A program made the position numbers and the translations under genes. This document shows, piece by piece, positions 9,080-18,239 of a DNA stretch of 64,000 bases (position 1 is its first letter; the number at the start of each line of letters is the position of its first letter). The notes under the pieces are model-generated. The model was given only the letters and a program-made list of their open reading frames with translations. It did no database searches and had not been told where the DNA came from. The stretch is from Alteromonas sp. MMG017 (GTDB lineage: Bacteria > Pseudomonadota > Gammaproteobacteria > Enterobacterales > Alteromonadaceae): assembly GCF_018100795.1 (NCBI RefSeq), contig NZ_JAGJDY010000002.1:434001-498000 (forward strand). The letters are read 5' to 3'.

Positions 9080-9533
9080 TTAGAAATTGTAGCGAGCGGA
9101 AATACCGAACAAATCTACGTCATCAGCAAGAGTGTAAAAGGTACCAGCGGACACCCCGTATCCGTTGTCGTCAAAATTATCTTCAGCAAAGCCAGCGTCA
9201 ATTGACACATCTGCATACTCATAGCTTAGCGCTGCGATAAAATCAGTATTTGCGGTCACGCCGTGGCGATAACCGATGTCGACTGAGGTTTATTCTAGAT
9301 CAACGTCCACACCCATTTCCTCTTCGCTGCATAAAGAGTAGGCACCTAATACAAAGAAGTTTTAACCCAACGACTTGAAGCCTCTTAATTCAACCCCTTT
9401 AGGCTCAAAGTCAGCTGCATCTTCAAGAATAGCTTGATCATAGTTACCTTGAACAAAATCCCAAGAAGGTGAGGCTGCGAATGCGTTTGCACAAACCAAA
9501 CTCATCGCGGATGCAAGCAAAAGTGCGGTTCAT
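9080..9533 (-). pseudogene. Relic of a small outer-membrane beta-barrel protein
   Basis: Reading the minus strand from about 9529 gives a signal-peptide-like start (TALLLASAMSLVCANAFAA), then barrel-type text (WDFVQGNYDQA, VELRGFKSLG), an in-frame TAA, more text, a second TAA, and a well-preserved end (SVDIGYRHGVTANTDF, ALSYEYADVSID, LFGISARYNF, stop). The C-terminal Phe and alternating residues are typical of outer-membrane barrels. The only nearby ATG (9533-9531) is one base out of frame; adding one A would restore MKTALLLASAM. One frameshift plus two stops in an otherwise readable frame mark a recent pseudogene. About 150 codons remain, so an internal deletion is also possible. The family looks like small OmpA/Ax21-like barrels, but this is not certain. 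Confidence 0.75.
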
Positions 9534-10447
9534 AAGTGTGCTTCGCGCACGATGTGATTAGGAAATGCATTAATTGGGCGTATTTTTATATCTCGAAAAA
9601 ACACCTCTGCGCCTTCAGATTGCAACTGTAGCTGCCCTGATGTTAATGGGTTTCCTTGCTCGTTAATAGAGTCCGCCACAACCATGACCACCTCGCCATT
9701 AATAACAAACACAGCGCTGTCGGCCAACGCGTAAAGCTCTACCGTATTCCAGTTGCCATGTTGATAATCTGGCTCTAAATGCGCATGACTATAACCCCCA
9801 ACCTGATTCCACTCTTGGCTATTGGGGTCATAAAATTGTTGACCATCTTTATAAGTTGAGCGAATTTTCCCTCCTGGGCCAGCAAGGGGAATGTAGTCAC
9901 CAAAATCACTTTCTTGAATTTGTAACTCTTGGCATGCCTTCCACACTTTCCAAAATGCACCATGCTCACCTTGGCAATGAAATAGCAGACCACTGTCACG
10001 TTTGGCTTCAAGCCTAGGCGCCCATTTTTTATCCCCCCACTTCACTTGTAAGCTCAAGTGGTAGTTTTTAAAGTTTAACTTGCTGGTTAAACCACCATAA
10101 ATTTCACCGCTCACGCGCAACACGGGTTGCTGCTGCTCTTGGCTAACGGAAAATACACTTTTCACATCGGCATTGAGCCCCATGGCATCACTTGGGTCTC
10201 CGTTTACGTTTAAGTTGTCAGCTTGGTGCGTTCCATCAGGTAATCCGTTTACCGACGAATGAGGCACACCCATCCAAACATTCCATTGAGACAATTCGCT
10301 ATCGAGTAAGTAACGCCATTGACTATCTGGTGTCTGCTCAGCCGTATCATCCGTAGGGGAACATGCACTTAACAGCAACACAGAACAGACGGCTCCAAAC
10401 CGGCAGAGTTGATAACCAACACGTGACGAGTGAAATAAAGTATTCAT
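9530..10447 (-). CDS. DUF1080 (3-keto-disaccharide hydrolase-like) lipoprotein
   Basis: A 305-residue lipoprotein (lipobox LLLSAC). The ATG at 10447 is chosen over an upstream GTG because AAGG lies about 10 bases before it. The body is DUF1080, a jelly-roll related to concanavalin-like glycan-active domains: SELSQWNVWMG near the start, KRDSGLLFHCQG in the middle and VFFRDIKIRP near the end. Characterised members cleave 3-keto-glycosides. The end (INAFPNHIVREAHL) runs past the usual RDIKIRP end and overlaps the relic barrel gene by 3 bases. It is 42 bases downstream of the GH43 gene and probably in its operon. A role after oxidation of a sugar by a redox partner is possible but is inference. 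Confidence 0.8.
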   Translation of the reverse strand: MNTLFHSSRVGYQLCRFGAVCSVLLLSACSPTDDTAEQTPDSQWRYLLDSELSQWNVWMGVPHSSVNGLPDGTHQADNLNVNGDPSDAMGLNADVKSVFSVSQEQQQPVLRVSGEIYGGLTSKLNFKNYHLSLQVKWGDKKWAPRLEAKRDSGLLFHCQGEHGAFWKVWKACQELQIQESDFGDYIPLAGPGGKIRSTYKDGQQFYDPNSQEWNQVGGYSHAHLEPDYQHGNWNTVELYALADSAVFVINGEVVMVVADSINEQGNPLTSGQLQLQSEGAEVFFRDIKIRPINAFPNHIVREAHL

Positions 10448-10489
10448 TTTGGATTTACCTTTTTTAGGCACTCAAGGCATTTGTGAGCG

Positions 10490-11842
10490 CTATTTAAAGC
10501 TCACCCAGTCAATGTTAAATAAGTGGCCTTGTTCGGCGCCTTTAAACACAAATGAGAGATTATTAACCCCAGTTAGCTTGGTGTTGACTGGCGCTTCAAA
10601 TACTTGCCATTTATCCCAACCACCCGTGCTGCTGATTGGCACTTGAGCAATAACTTCACCTTCGGGGCCACCTAAGCGCACCTCGACCGTGCCCCCTTGC
10701 GTTTTCGAAGCCGCTCGAACGACGATTTTCTTAGCTTGGCCTTGCTCAAAATCAACACGCTCATAGTTTAACCATGCGCCATTTTCTATCCAATCAACTT
10801 GCCAATTCGCTGGTAAGGCTCCTCCAGTCACTTTTGAGACTTTGACTCCCGTATCAGACAACATACTGTATCTGTCGATCTGTAATTTTGCCGTCGCCAA
10901 TGGGGTGCCAATTCCTCGCTCAGTGGGGGTAATCGGTTGAATATAACCGCTACTGTCAAAAAATAATCTGTCGGCTCGCATCGAGCGCAAATGTTGATTT
11001 TGGCTTATTTGGTGATGGTGATAAAACACGTACCACTGGTTTTCGTATTCCACAACAGAGTGGTGATTGGTCCAAATACCATCACGCCAACGTTGCATGA
11101 ACATGCCTTGATATTCGAAGGGCCCTAAGGGGCTGTCACCCACCGCATAAGCCAACTCTTCAGAGCCGCTAGGGGAATGAGGAAAAGTAAAATAATACAC
11201 GCCATCGCGCTTAAATAAGAAAGGCCCTTCTTTATACTTAGACGGCAGCCCTGCAATTTCCTTAGGCTCGCTCGCTAACTCAACCATGTTTGGCTTAAGC
11301 TTGGCCACATAGAGTTTCTCACCTCCACCGAAGTACAAGTAAGCTTGACCGTCGTCATCAATAAACACATTAGGATCAATCCCACTGACGCCTGCTATAT
11401 AGTCATCCATTACGCTAAATGGCCCTGCAGGAGACTGCGCCGTAGCAACACCAATTCGCCTAAACCCGCTTTCGTCTAGTGGAATATCAGGGAAGTAAAA
11501 ATAGTATGTACCGTCTTTCTCAACGACATCGGGTGCCCACATGCCAAAGCCATCTTTTTTCCCCCAAGGCACATCGGTCTGGTCAACTATAGTGCCGTGG
11601 TCTTGCCAATCGTGAAGATTGCTTGAAGAAAATACGTTATAGCTGGGCATACAAAAACCGTTATTGCCAAACCCCTCTTCACAAACCACGTCTGTTGAAG
11701 GGTAAACATAGACTTTGTTTTCAAATACCCGAGCAGTAGGATCTGCAGTGAACATATGAGTAACGAGCGGATTATCCGCTAGGGCGGAGCTAGACAGACA
11801 ACATAAACCTAGAAGCTGTAATTTAAAACGACCTGTGAGCAT
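10490..11842 (-). CDS. Glycoside hydrolase family 43 with C-terminal CBM6
   Basis: A 450-residue exported protein (signal peptide to about residue 22, ALA-D). The five-bladed GH43 catalytic domain spans about 25-320. The catalytic trio is visible: general base Asp34 (FTADPTARV), pKa modulator Asp156 (GIDPNVF) and general acid Glu205 (KYKEGPF). A CBM6-type jelly roll occupies about 355-450 (ending FNIDWVSF). GH43 enzymes remove alpha-L-arabinofuranose, beta-xylose or beta-1,3-galactose units; the subfamily cannot be told from sequence alone. In a cluster with GH16, GH2 and sulfatase, a galactose- or arabinose-releasing exo-activity is plausible. It is divergent from the TonB receptor, with a perfect inverted repeat just upstream of its start. 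Confidence 0.9.
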   Translation of the reverse strand: MLTGRFKLQLLGLCCLSSSALADNPLVTHMFTADPTARVFENKVYVYPSTDVVCEEGFGNNGFCMPSYNVFSSSNLHDWQDHGTIVDQTDVPWGKKDGFGMWAPDVVEKDGTYYFYFPDIPLDESGFRRIGVATAQSPAGPFSVMDDYIAGVSGIDPNVFIDDDGQAYLYFGGGEKLYVAKLKPNMVELASEPKEIAGLPSKYKEGPFLFKRDGVYYFTFPHSPSGSEELAYAVGDSPLGPFEYQGMFMQRWRDGIWTNHHSVVEYENQWYVFYHHHQISQNQHLRSMRADRLFFDSSGYIQPITPTERGIGTPLATAKLQIDRYSMLSDTGVKVSKVTGGALPANWQVDWIENGAWLNYERVDFEQGQAKKIVVRAASKTQGGTVEVRLGGPEGEVIAQVPISSTGGWDKWQVFEAPVNTKLTGVNNLSFVFKGAEQGHLFNIDWVSFK

Positions 11843-12532
11843 AATCTTTGACTTACTGCTAAAATGTATATTTGAATATACATTTTCATATATACACTTG
11901 CAATGCCATTTTATACGTTTGCCACGGGTATTTTTTAGACTTTAGTATAAGAGAAGAATCAAAACGGGCAAATAAACCTACCAATGTCGCTCAATAGACA
12001 TAAGAAGTGTATTCAATATAACTGCTTAACACGTTATTTGGCTTTCTATAAAATCTACATAACTGTCTATATTCAGCCTTTAGCCGACATAATTGATTTA
12101 GCTCAAAGCGTCGTTCTCACGCAGTGGCAACAGTTACTTGTAACTAATTTGTTACATTGAAATTTATAATTACTAGGTTATAGCCTGTATTATGCATAAA
12201 TTCTAAGAACCAACAGATATTATCACCGGCGAATAAGCCTTAAAAAATCAACCTAATTAACAACAACTTAGAACAAATGAACTAAATAATATCTGGTATG
12301 ATAAAAGAATAAATGTTTGAGCACACGTAATTACATTGATAAAACTCCTGATTTACATGTGAATTATCTTTACATAAAAGAAACATCTAAATATACTCAT
12401 CAACATATAAAAATAGCATTTTATATATAATACTAAAAACACATACATTTAGTGATACTAGGCTGAAACCGAGTCAGATTGCCTTACGGATCTCACCCCT
12501 ACACAGTCGGTATTTAACAGGAGAACTTATAA
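11843..12532. other. AT-rich divergent intergenic region, GH43/TonB receptor
   Basis: A 690-base, strongly AT-rich stretch without an open reading frame I can support. It must hold the promoters of both divergent transcripts. Apart from the inverted repeat at 11861-11886 and a TGAAAT half site near 12158, I see no clear structure. The TonB receptor has a good AGGAGA ribosome site at its right end. Confidence 0.6.
11861..11886. promoter_or_regulatory. Perfect inverted repeat upstream of GH43, candidate operator
   Basis: Two 12-base arms, AAAATGTATATT and AATATACATTTT, are exact reverse complements separated by TG. The site lies 19 bases upstream of the GH43 start and in the GH43/TonB-receptor intergenic region, where a repressor or activator site would be expected. 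A weaker relative (TGTATATGAATATA) occurs near 32453, upstream of the LgoD-like gene, which suggests the IclR or another cluster regulator; this is inference. Confidence 0.55.
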
Positions 12533-15500
12533 ATGTCTGCAAGTTTCAAATTAAAGCCACTCGTCCTCGCGATGATGCCTCTTTTATTTGCTTCCAACTC
12601 TGCAACTGTATTTGCTCAAGATACCGATGCACAAGACACACCCAGTAGCGAAGAAGAGAAAGAGAAAGAGAAAAAGAAAAAAGCTGAAGAAGACTTAGAG
12701 ATCATCGAAGTTTCAGGTTATAGAGGAAGCGTTATTCGCTCAATCAACGCCAAGAAATTCTCTGATGGTGTGCAAGATTCGATATTTGCAGAGGATATAG
12801 GTAAATCTACCGACCAGAACATTGCTGATGCTTTGTCTCGCGTTACTGGGGTGACAGTACAAGAAGCTGACGGCGAAGGTACGCGTATTTCCGTGCGCGG
12901 TGCAGGGGCGGCGTTAAACCAAATATCTCTCAATGGCGTGGCGTTAACATCTGGATTGAACGGTTCTGGGTCAAATCAGAGTGTGTCAGATGAAAGTGTC
13001 GATTTAAGTACGTTCTCATCCGACATTCTATCTTCTATAAACGTAATAAAAACTGCCGCAGCAGATCACGATGAAGGCTCATTAGGTGCCAACGTTATTC
13101 TAAAAACGTTCAAACCATTAAGCGTAGAAGAAGACCGCCGTTCTATTGAGGTACAAGGTCGGCATAACGAATACGCTGAAAAGAATAACTTTAAAGTAAG
13201 CGGTACGTTCTCAGAGAAGTTTTTTGATGACAATTTAGGCATTATCGTTACCGCTTCAAAAGAGACCCAAGATACACGCCGAGATTCATTAGGTGGCGAT
13301 TGGATTTCCCCCTACAAAACAGCGCGAATTCGCGAAGGTGGGGCAACCAACTTAGATGGGGAAGTCATCACTGAAGAGCGTGATGCACTCATCGCCAATG
13401 GCCGCTCTTTCAATACGTTTGTAAATACGCGCGACCGCGATACGCTCACTATGGGCATTCAGTTTCTGCCGACTGACGTGACAGACGTGCAATTAGATTT
13501 AAGCTATTCAAAACAGACCTTTGAACAAGACTCTCATAGCATATACGTTACAACCCCAGATTTGTCTGTATTAGGTTCTGGCGTCACTAATTTTTACAAT
13601 ACTGAATTCAACGGGTCGGTTCCTGAAACCCAAGCGCATCTGGGCACGGTTTTTACCGATCCTCAGCAAGACTGGTGGATCCTTGATGAACAAAACAACA
13701 CACTAGTAAAATCTATCAACCGTTTTGCTTCAGGTGGTTTTTCACGCCAACTATCTGGTAATGAAACCGAGAACAAGGTAGCTACCTTAAAAATCAATCA
13801 TGAATTAACTGAAGATCTGCTGGTCGAGTTTACTGCAGGTTATTCGAGAACAGACTTTGAATCACTACCGAACGCCTCGGTCAGAACGCAAAACTGGAAC
13901 AAAGTACCAATTCCTGATTTAGCTGAAGTTCCTATCGTCGATCCTGATGGTAACGCCGTGTTGCAACCCGTTGGTTTTGATTGCAGTACAGGGCAATGTG
14001 TATTGGTCACTGGCGATCAACCTGTATCATACGTTCCAACCAATGCTGGGGGAGCACAATCAAATATTTCTCCTACTGGGTTTAGTCCGTATGACTTAAA
14101 CGCTAATCATTTGGGTGGTTTATCTCGCTACAACGAAGATCAAATCGATACCAATAAATCTGTATTTTTAGATTTTGATTGGGCGGTAGATTTTGTCGGC
14201 GTTAATAAGGTCGAGTTTGGCTTAAAATATTCTAGCCGTGATAAAGAGGTCTTTACTGACTACCAAGACTTCTCGAATACCGACGATATTGTATTGAACC
14301 CAGAAACCGGTGAGGTCATATCCGGTTTAGGCCAAGGCGATATCACAGTGGCTGATTTTACAGCAGGTACTGGCTTACCCGTTAGCGACTTCTTTGACGG
14401 CCTACTTGGCTCTAATGCCAGCGAATACAACACCAACTACCTTAATGGTTGGGCGATCCTTGACCCAGAAAAAGCGTTTGCTGAGCGATTCCAAATACCA
14501 AATTCGGTGTTAGTGAGTAATAATAATGGCGACCGAAAAATCACCCAAGACAACGTGTCTGCCTACGCTAAGCTAAACTTTGAGTACTTTGATTCAAAGC
14601 TCACTGGTAATATTGGTGTACGCTATGTAAAAACGGATAACACCTCAATTGGCAACTCAACGTTTAACTTTAATGGACAAAATGTTGCATTTGACCCTGT
14701 CGCGCTAATCTACGACAAACAACTGGCTAATACTTCATTGGCACCGTGCCCAGAGGCCGTGTTTATTGATGGTTCAGTGGTGAACGCCGACCCCAACATT
14801 TACCCGTGCTACGATGACGCCTTCTCAGGTATCGTCATCAATGAAGCAGGCGACTCGGTAGATCGCGGTTTTGCCGTCGAATACGATGCAAACGGCAATG
14901 TGGTCAGCCCAGTTGGGCAATTCCCGCAAAACGAACCTGTCACCAACAACTCTCGAAACTGGTACCAATTGCTTGACCACAGGGATACTTCAACCCAAAG
15001 CGCTAGCGCTCAAGCATTATTGGATGCGGGTTTAATCTCGTCTCTCAGAGAGGTTAACAACCGTGCATTTGCCGGCACCGGTGAAAACGAATCTGAAATT
15101 TGGTTGCCAAGTGCAAATTTAAACTATGCCATCAATGATGAATTAATAGCCCGATTTGCTGCCTCAAAAACCATGGCACGCCCTAGGTTTGACTCTCTTA
15201 CGCCGGGCTTTAGCGCCAGTGAAGATCCATGGGGTGTTGATTCAAGTAGTATTCGTACTAACAACCCTAGACTTCAGCCTTTAACGTCGAACAACATCGA
15301 TATTTCATTGGAGTGGTACTTCAACAAAGCAGGTTTGGTGTCGGTCGCCTTGTTTAGAAAAGACATGAAAAACTTCGAGGAGCGCGTCAGTGCTGAGGTT
15401 TATCTTAAGGATATTCGAACTGACTATGGGCTAGAGTCGATATCCCTCGACGAAATAGTCATCAACCCAGGGGCAGAAACCGAAGTGACTAACCCCAATG

Positions 15501-16195
15501 ATGGCCGCGTAACCCAGGTCAACGAAGTTACACCGTTTAACAGTGACTGTTTGCCTTTCAGGGTCGTACAGGTGCAAATAGCTGATGTATTGCCTGTGGA
15601 ATGTCGTAATTTCCAAGCCAGTGTATTGCGTAATGGTAAAGGCTCACTCACTCAGGGCTTAGAATTTTCCTACAACCAATCTTATGACTTTTTACCCGAT
15701 TTTTGGTCTGGCCTTGGGGTTAACTTTAACTACACCTTTGCTGACTCAGAAAACGAATCAGACTTTGATGAAACTTTACAGCGTGTCGTGCAACCAGTAC
15801 CCCAAGCATATACACCAAGGCACAGCGCCAATACAACCTTGTTCTGGGAGAAAAACGGACATCAACTTCGTTTAACCCATAGGTTTAATTCTGATCAATT
15901 CGTGGGTGAGGTAACCAATGGTAACGCTTGGCAAGATTCCACCACTAGGCTTGATTTTAGCGCAACTTACAAATGGGATGAGAACATCACGTTTACGTTC
16001 CATGCGCTGAATCTTACGGATGACATCACTCGCACGTACTTCACCTCTCGAGACCTGACCTTGAGAGATGCTGATGGCAACGTAACGGTATTGAGCGAAG
16101 GCAACGCACTGACGGGTGACGTTTATCAAGGACGAACCATCGCGGAGTACAAAACAGGTCGTCAATTCCGTGTGAGCGCCAGAGTGAATTTCTAA
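12533..16195 (+). CDS. TonB-dependent receptor, large polysaccharide-type
   Basis: A 1220-residue outer-membrane receptor. The signal peptide runs to VFAQ (about residue 29). A very charged linker (Glu/Lys run, about 38-58) leads to a TonB-box-like IIEVSGYRG and a plug domain (about 60-215: DIGKSTDQNIADALSRVTGV, IDALxxV-type motifs, SVRGAG). The rest is a 22-strand-type barrel ending in SARVNF with the terminal Phe needed for outer-membrane insertion. Receptors of this size with this plug type import oligosaccharides in Alteromonadales and Xanthomonadales. It is followed 74 bases later by a lipoprotein, much like a SusC/SusD-like pair in function but without SusD homology. The substrate is inferred from neighbours: a galactan oligosaccharide. 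Confidence 0.93.
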   Translation: MSASFKLKPLVLAMMPLLFASNSATVFAQDTDAQDTPSSEEEKEKEKKKKAEEDLEIIEVSGYRGSVIRSINAKKFSDGVQDSIFAEDIGKSTDQNIADALSRVTGVTVQEADGEGTRISVRGAGAALNQISLNGVALTSGLNGSGSNQSVSDESVDLSTFSSDILSSINVIKTAAADHDEGSLGANVILKTFKPLSVEEDRRSIEVQGRHNEYAEKNNFKVSGTFSEKFFDDNLGIIVTASKETQDTRRDSLGGDWISPYKTARIREGGATNLDGEVITEERDALIANGRSFNTFVNTRDRDTLTMGIQFLPTDVTDVQLDLSYSKQTFEQDSHSIYVTTPDLSVLGSGVTNFYNTEFNGSVPETQAHLGTVFTDPQQDWWILDEQNNTLVKSINRFASGGFSRQLSGNETENKVATLKINHELTEDLLVEFTAGYSRTDFESLPNASVRTQNWNKVPIPDLAEVPIVDPDGNAVLQPVGFDCSTGQCVLVTGDQPVSYVPTNAGGAQSNISPTGFSPYDLNANHLGGLSRYNEDQIDTNKSVFLDFDWAVDFVGVNKVEFGLKYSSRDKEVFTDYQDFSNTDDIVLNPETGEVISGLGQGDITVADFTAGTGLPVSDFFDGLLGSNASEYNTNYLNGWAILDPEKAFAERFQIPNSVLVSNNNGDRKITQDNVSAYAKLNFEYFDSKLTGNIGVRYVKTDNTSIGNSTFNFNGQNVAFDPVALIYDKQLANTSLAPCPEAVFIDGSVVNADPNIYPCYDDAFSGIVINEAGDSVDRGFAVEYDANGNVVSPVGQFPQNEPVTNNSRNWYQLLDHRDTSTQSASAQALLDAGLISSLREVNNRAFAGTGENESEIWLPSANLNYAINDELIARFAASKTMARPRFDSLTPGFSASEDPWGVDSSSIRTNNPRLQPLTSNNIDISLEWYFNKAGLVSVALFRKDMKNFEERVSAEVYLKDIRTDYGLESISLDEIVINPGAETEVTNPNDGRVTQVNEVTPFNSDCLPFRVVQVQIADVLPVECRNFQASVLRNGKGSLTQGLEFSYNQSYDFLPDFWSGLGVNFNYTFADSENESDFDETLQRVVQPVPQAYTPRHSANTTLFWEKNGHQLRLTHRFNSDQFVGEVTNGNAWQDSTTRLDFSATYKWDENITFTFHALNLTDDITRTYFTSRDLTLRDADGNVTVLSEGNALTGDVYQGRTIAEYKTGRQFRVSARVNF

Positions 16196-16269
16196 CGTTC
16201 ATAAATCGTATTGTCGCGCTTGTTTTAACCAATGGTTAAACGAGCGCCAAAAATTGGAGAATTAGTAAG

Positions 16270-17970
16270 ATGTACATAAACTTACTTAAAAAATGTAGTT
16301 TAGGCTTAGCTGTATCTTTGGCGTTAACCGCATGCGGAGAAGGCGATGGCACGCAAGAATTATTTGGTGATGATGTTCCAGCTCCTCAGGTTGCACAAAC
16401 TAGCCCAACACTGACCTTCAGTGAAGATGAAGTCACTACTGTGGATTTAACAGAAGGGGTCACTAACCCAGCTGATACACCGATATTTATTCGCAAACTC
16501 ACCTACCTTGAAAAAGTCATAGACGAATTTGGTAATGAAATACCTGGCCCTGATGGCTTAGTGCAAAATCTCTACGTAGGCCCGCCTTTACCTAACAGAG
16601 CGGTCACCGCCACGTTAAATGAATTAACCATAGATGGCACTGCGTTTGAAGATGCACTTGTGCATCCCTACACGGTTGAACAAAGAGATGCATTAATTGC
16701 CGAAGTAAATGCGCAAAACAGGGAAATCGAAGCAAGTAACAATGCTGACGATGATGTAAGTAACGATGAGCCACTTATAGATGTGCCGCCACAACTATAC
16801 TCCCAAGGTATTTATCGCTTCACTTACTCTGTTGATAATGGTTCAGATACACTACCTGAGGTGGAATTAACGATTACGGTCAATGGTGCCGAAGTCAAAG
16901 CACAAGAGATTAATTTAGTCAGTGATGCCAATGTCGAGGTAGCAAAAGGCTATACCGCACAAATCAACGCCAATTTGACGCCTGCAAACACCACCTATAT
17001 CAACCCCGTGTTTACCAGTATGGACCCACAAGTGGCATCAGTGAGTCCCCAAGGCCTGATAACGGGCGTTGAACTGGGCTCATTTACGATCCTTGTTGCA
17101 AACCAAGATGGCACCTTAACGACAGAAGTGACGGGGGACGTCGTGCCATTAACGAACCCCACTGGCATTGCTATTATTGATGACGATGAGGCCGAATCAC
17201 CCAATACCTTAGCCGCGGTCGAAGTTCAATTAGATACACCGCTAGATTTGGATTATCTGTTGTTGCCCGATACTGACGAAGTGGAATTTACCAATAATGT
17301 ACTTTGGACGTCTTCTGATACAGACAAACTCACAGTGGATGAAGATGGGTTGGTTACACCGCTTGTGTACAATAACGCAGTGGATATGCAGGATGACAAC
17401 AAAGTCATAGTAACGGCCATGATTGAAGACACCAACTTAAATTATGATACAGAGGTAACGATTGTTCCGGGCGCCAATCTAATGGCTAAAGGTAAGCGTG
17501 AGTTCTCATCAGAAGATGCCCTCGGCCCTGACTTCCTGTTTGCTAGAACAGACGCAGGCCAAGTTAACCTTGGGGTAATAGAGTTGCGTGATGATGCTAA
17601 CGCTATTGATGGTCAAAGCTTGTACGTTAACTCTATGGGTGGTAATGGTGTAAAAGCGCAATTTTCGCCTAAGGCGTTTGCCCATGCAGGTGTCGATACT
17701 TCTGTCGCCCACGAAGTGAGCTTTGATGTTCGCGTCATACAAGGTAGCGCCATTCAGGTCTACTTCCAGTCTCCTGGTGTGATCAATTGGCAGACCACAG
17801 TGCTAAATGTGACACCAGAGCAAGTAGCCAATGGTGAAGTTGTGCGCTTTACCCACAGGTTTAACAGTCCTGGCGAGAGTCGCAACGATGGCAGTTTTTA
17901 CTTTAACTTCCATGTTGAGCCCAGCGTAGAAGCGTACATTGACAACTTGTCTTACGAGAATGTCGAATAA
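16270..17970 (+). CDS. Surface lipoprotein with Ig-like (BIG2) repeats and C-terminal carbohydrate-binding-like domain
   Basis: A 566-residue lipoprotein (lipobox LALTAC, Cys about 22). The first 200 residues resemble a cadherin/Ig-like exported domain. One BIG2-type repeat follows (KAQEINLVSDANVEV to GLITGVELGSF), then a second, more diverged one (VLWTSSDTDKLTVDEDGLV). The last 160 residues have jelly-roll character (VNLGVIELRDDAN, AHEVSFDVRV, YIDNLSY), as in carbohydrate-binding modules. GGAGA precedes the ATG. The gene directly follows the TonB receptor and ends at a terminator, so the two form an operon. It probably captures polysaccharide at the cell surface for the receptor; this is inference from architecture and place. 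Confidence 0.75.
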   Translation: MYINLLKKCSLGLAVSLALTACGEGDGTQELFGDDVPAPQVAQTSPTLTFSEDEVTTVDLTEGVTNPADTPIFIRKLTYLEKVIDEFGNEIPGPDGLVQNLYVGPPLPNRAVTATLNELTIDGTAFEDALVHPYTVEQRDALIAEVNAQNREIEASNNADDDVSNDEPLIDVPPQLYSQGIYRFTYSVDNGSDTLPEVELTITVNGAEVKAQEINLVSDANVEVAKGYTAQINANLTPANTTYINPVFTSMDPQVASVSPQGLITGVELGSFTILVANQDGTLTTEVTGDVVPLTNPTGIAIIDDDEAESPNTLAAVEVQLDTPLDLDYLLLPDTDEVEFTNNVLWTSSDTDKLTVDEDGLVTPLVYNNAVDMQDDNKVIVTAMIEDTNLNYDTEVTIVPGANLMAKGKREFSSEDALGPDFLFARTDAGQVNLGVIELRDDANAIDGQSLYVNSMGGNGVKAQFSPKAFAHAGVDTSVAHEVSFDVRVIQGSAIQVYFQSPGVINWQTTVLNVTPEQVANGEVVRFTHRFNSPGESRNDGSFYFNFHVEPSVEAYIDNLSYENVE

Positions 17971-17988
17971 GCGTTAAGTAACACTTAT

Positions 17989-18012
17989 AAAGCCCCGTTT
18001 GTCGGGGCTTTG
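17989..18012 (+). terminator. Rho-independent terminator after the TonB receptor operon
   Basis: The stem AAAGCCCCG / CGGGGCTTT with loop TTTGT, 18 bases after the lipoprotein stop codon, is perfect over 9 bp. It ends in a short T run. Confidence 0.85.
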
Positions 18013-18058
18013 TCGGTAACACGTTTCATGTTTTTCACGTAAAAGAGGTTGGTTTCAA

Positions 18059-18211
18059 GTGTTGGTAGGGCAAGGCTACTTAGCGGACTATTTCGCCTTT
18101 TCAGACAAACAGTTCGATGCGCAGCAAGCTGAGCCGTTCTTCAATAACGTGAAACTCGCCATACTGTCAGAAGTCGCCCGCTTAGCACCACATCAGTCCT
18201 ACCTCCAATAG
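18059..18211 (+). pseudogene. Short orphan reading frame, probable gene remnant
   Basis: From the GTG at 18059 there are 50 codons (VLVGQGYLADYFAF at the start; FFNNVKLAILSEVARLAPHQSYLQ before the stop, given here as pieces of one frame). The composition looks like real protein, the frame stays open upstream to near the terminator, and there is no good ribosome site. It lies 28 bases before the ExoP-type domain gene. I do not recognise the family. It could be the C-terminal remnant of a larger gene lost by deletion, or a short unrecognised gene. Confidence 0.35.
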
Positions 18212-18239
18212 TACCTCAGAAAAATAACAAGGTGGCTTT

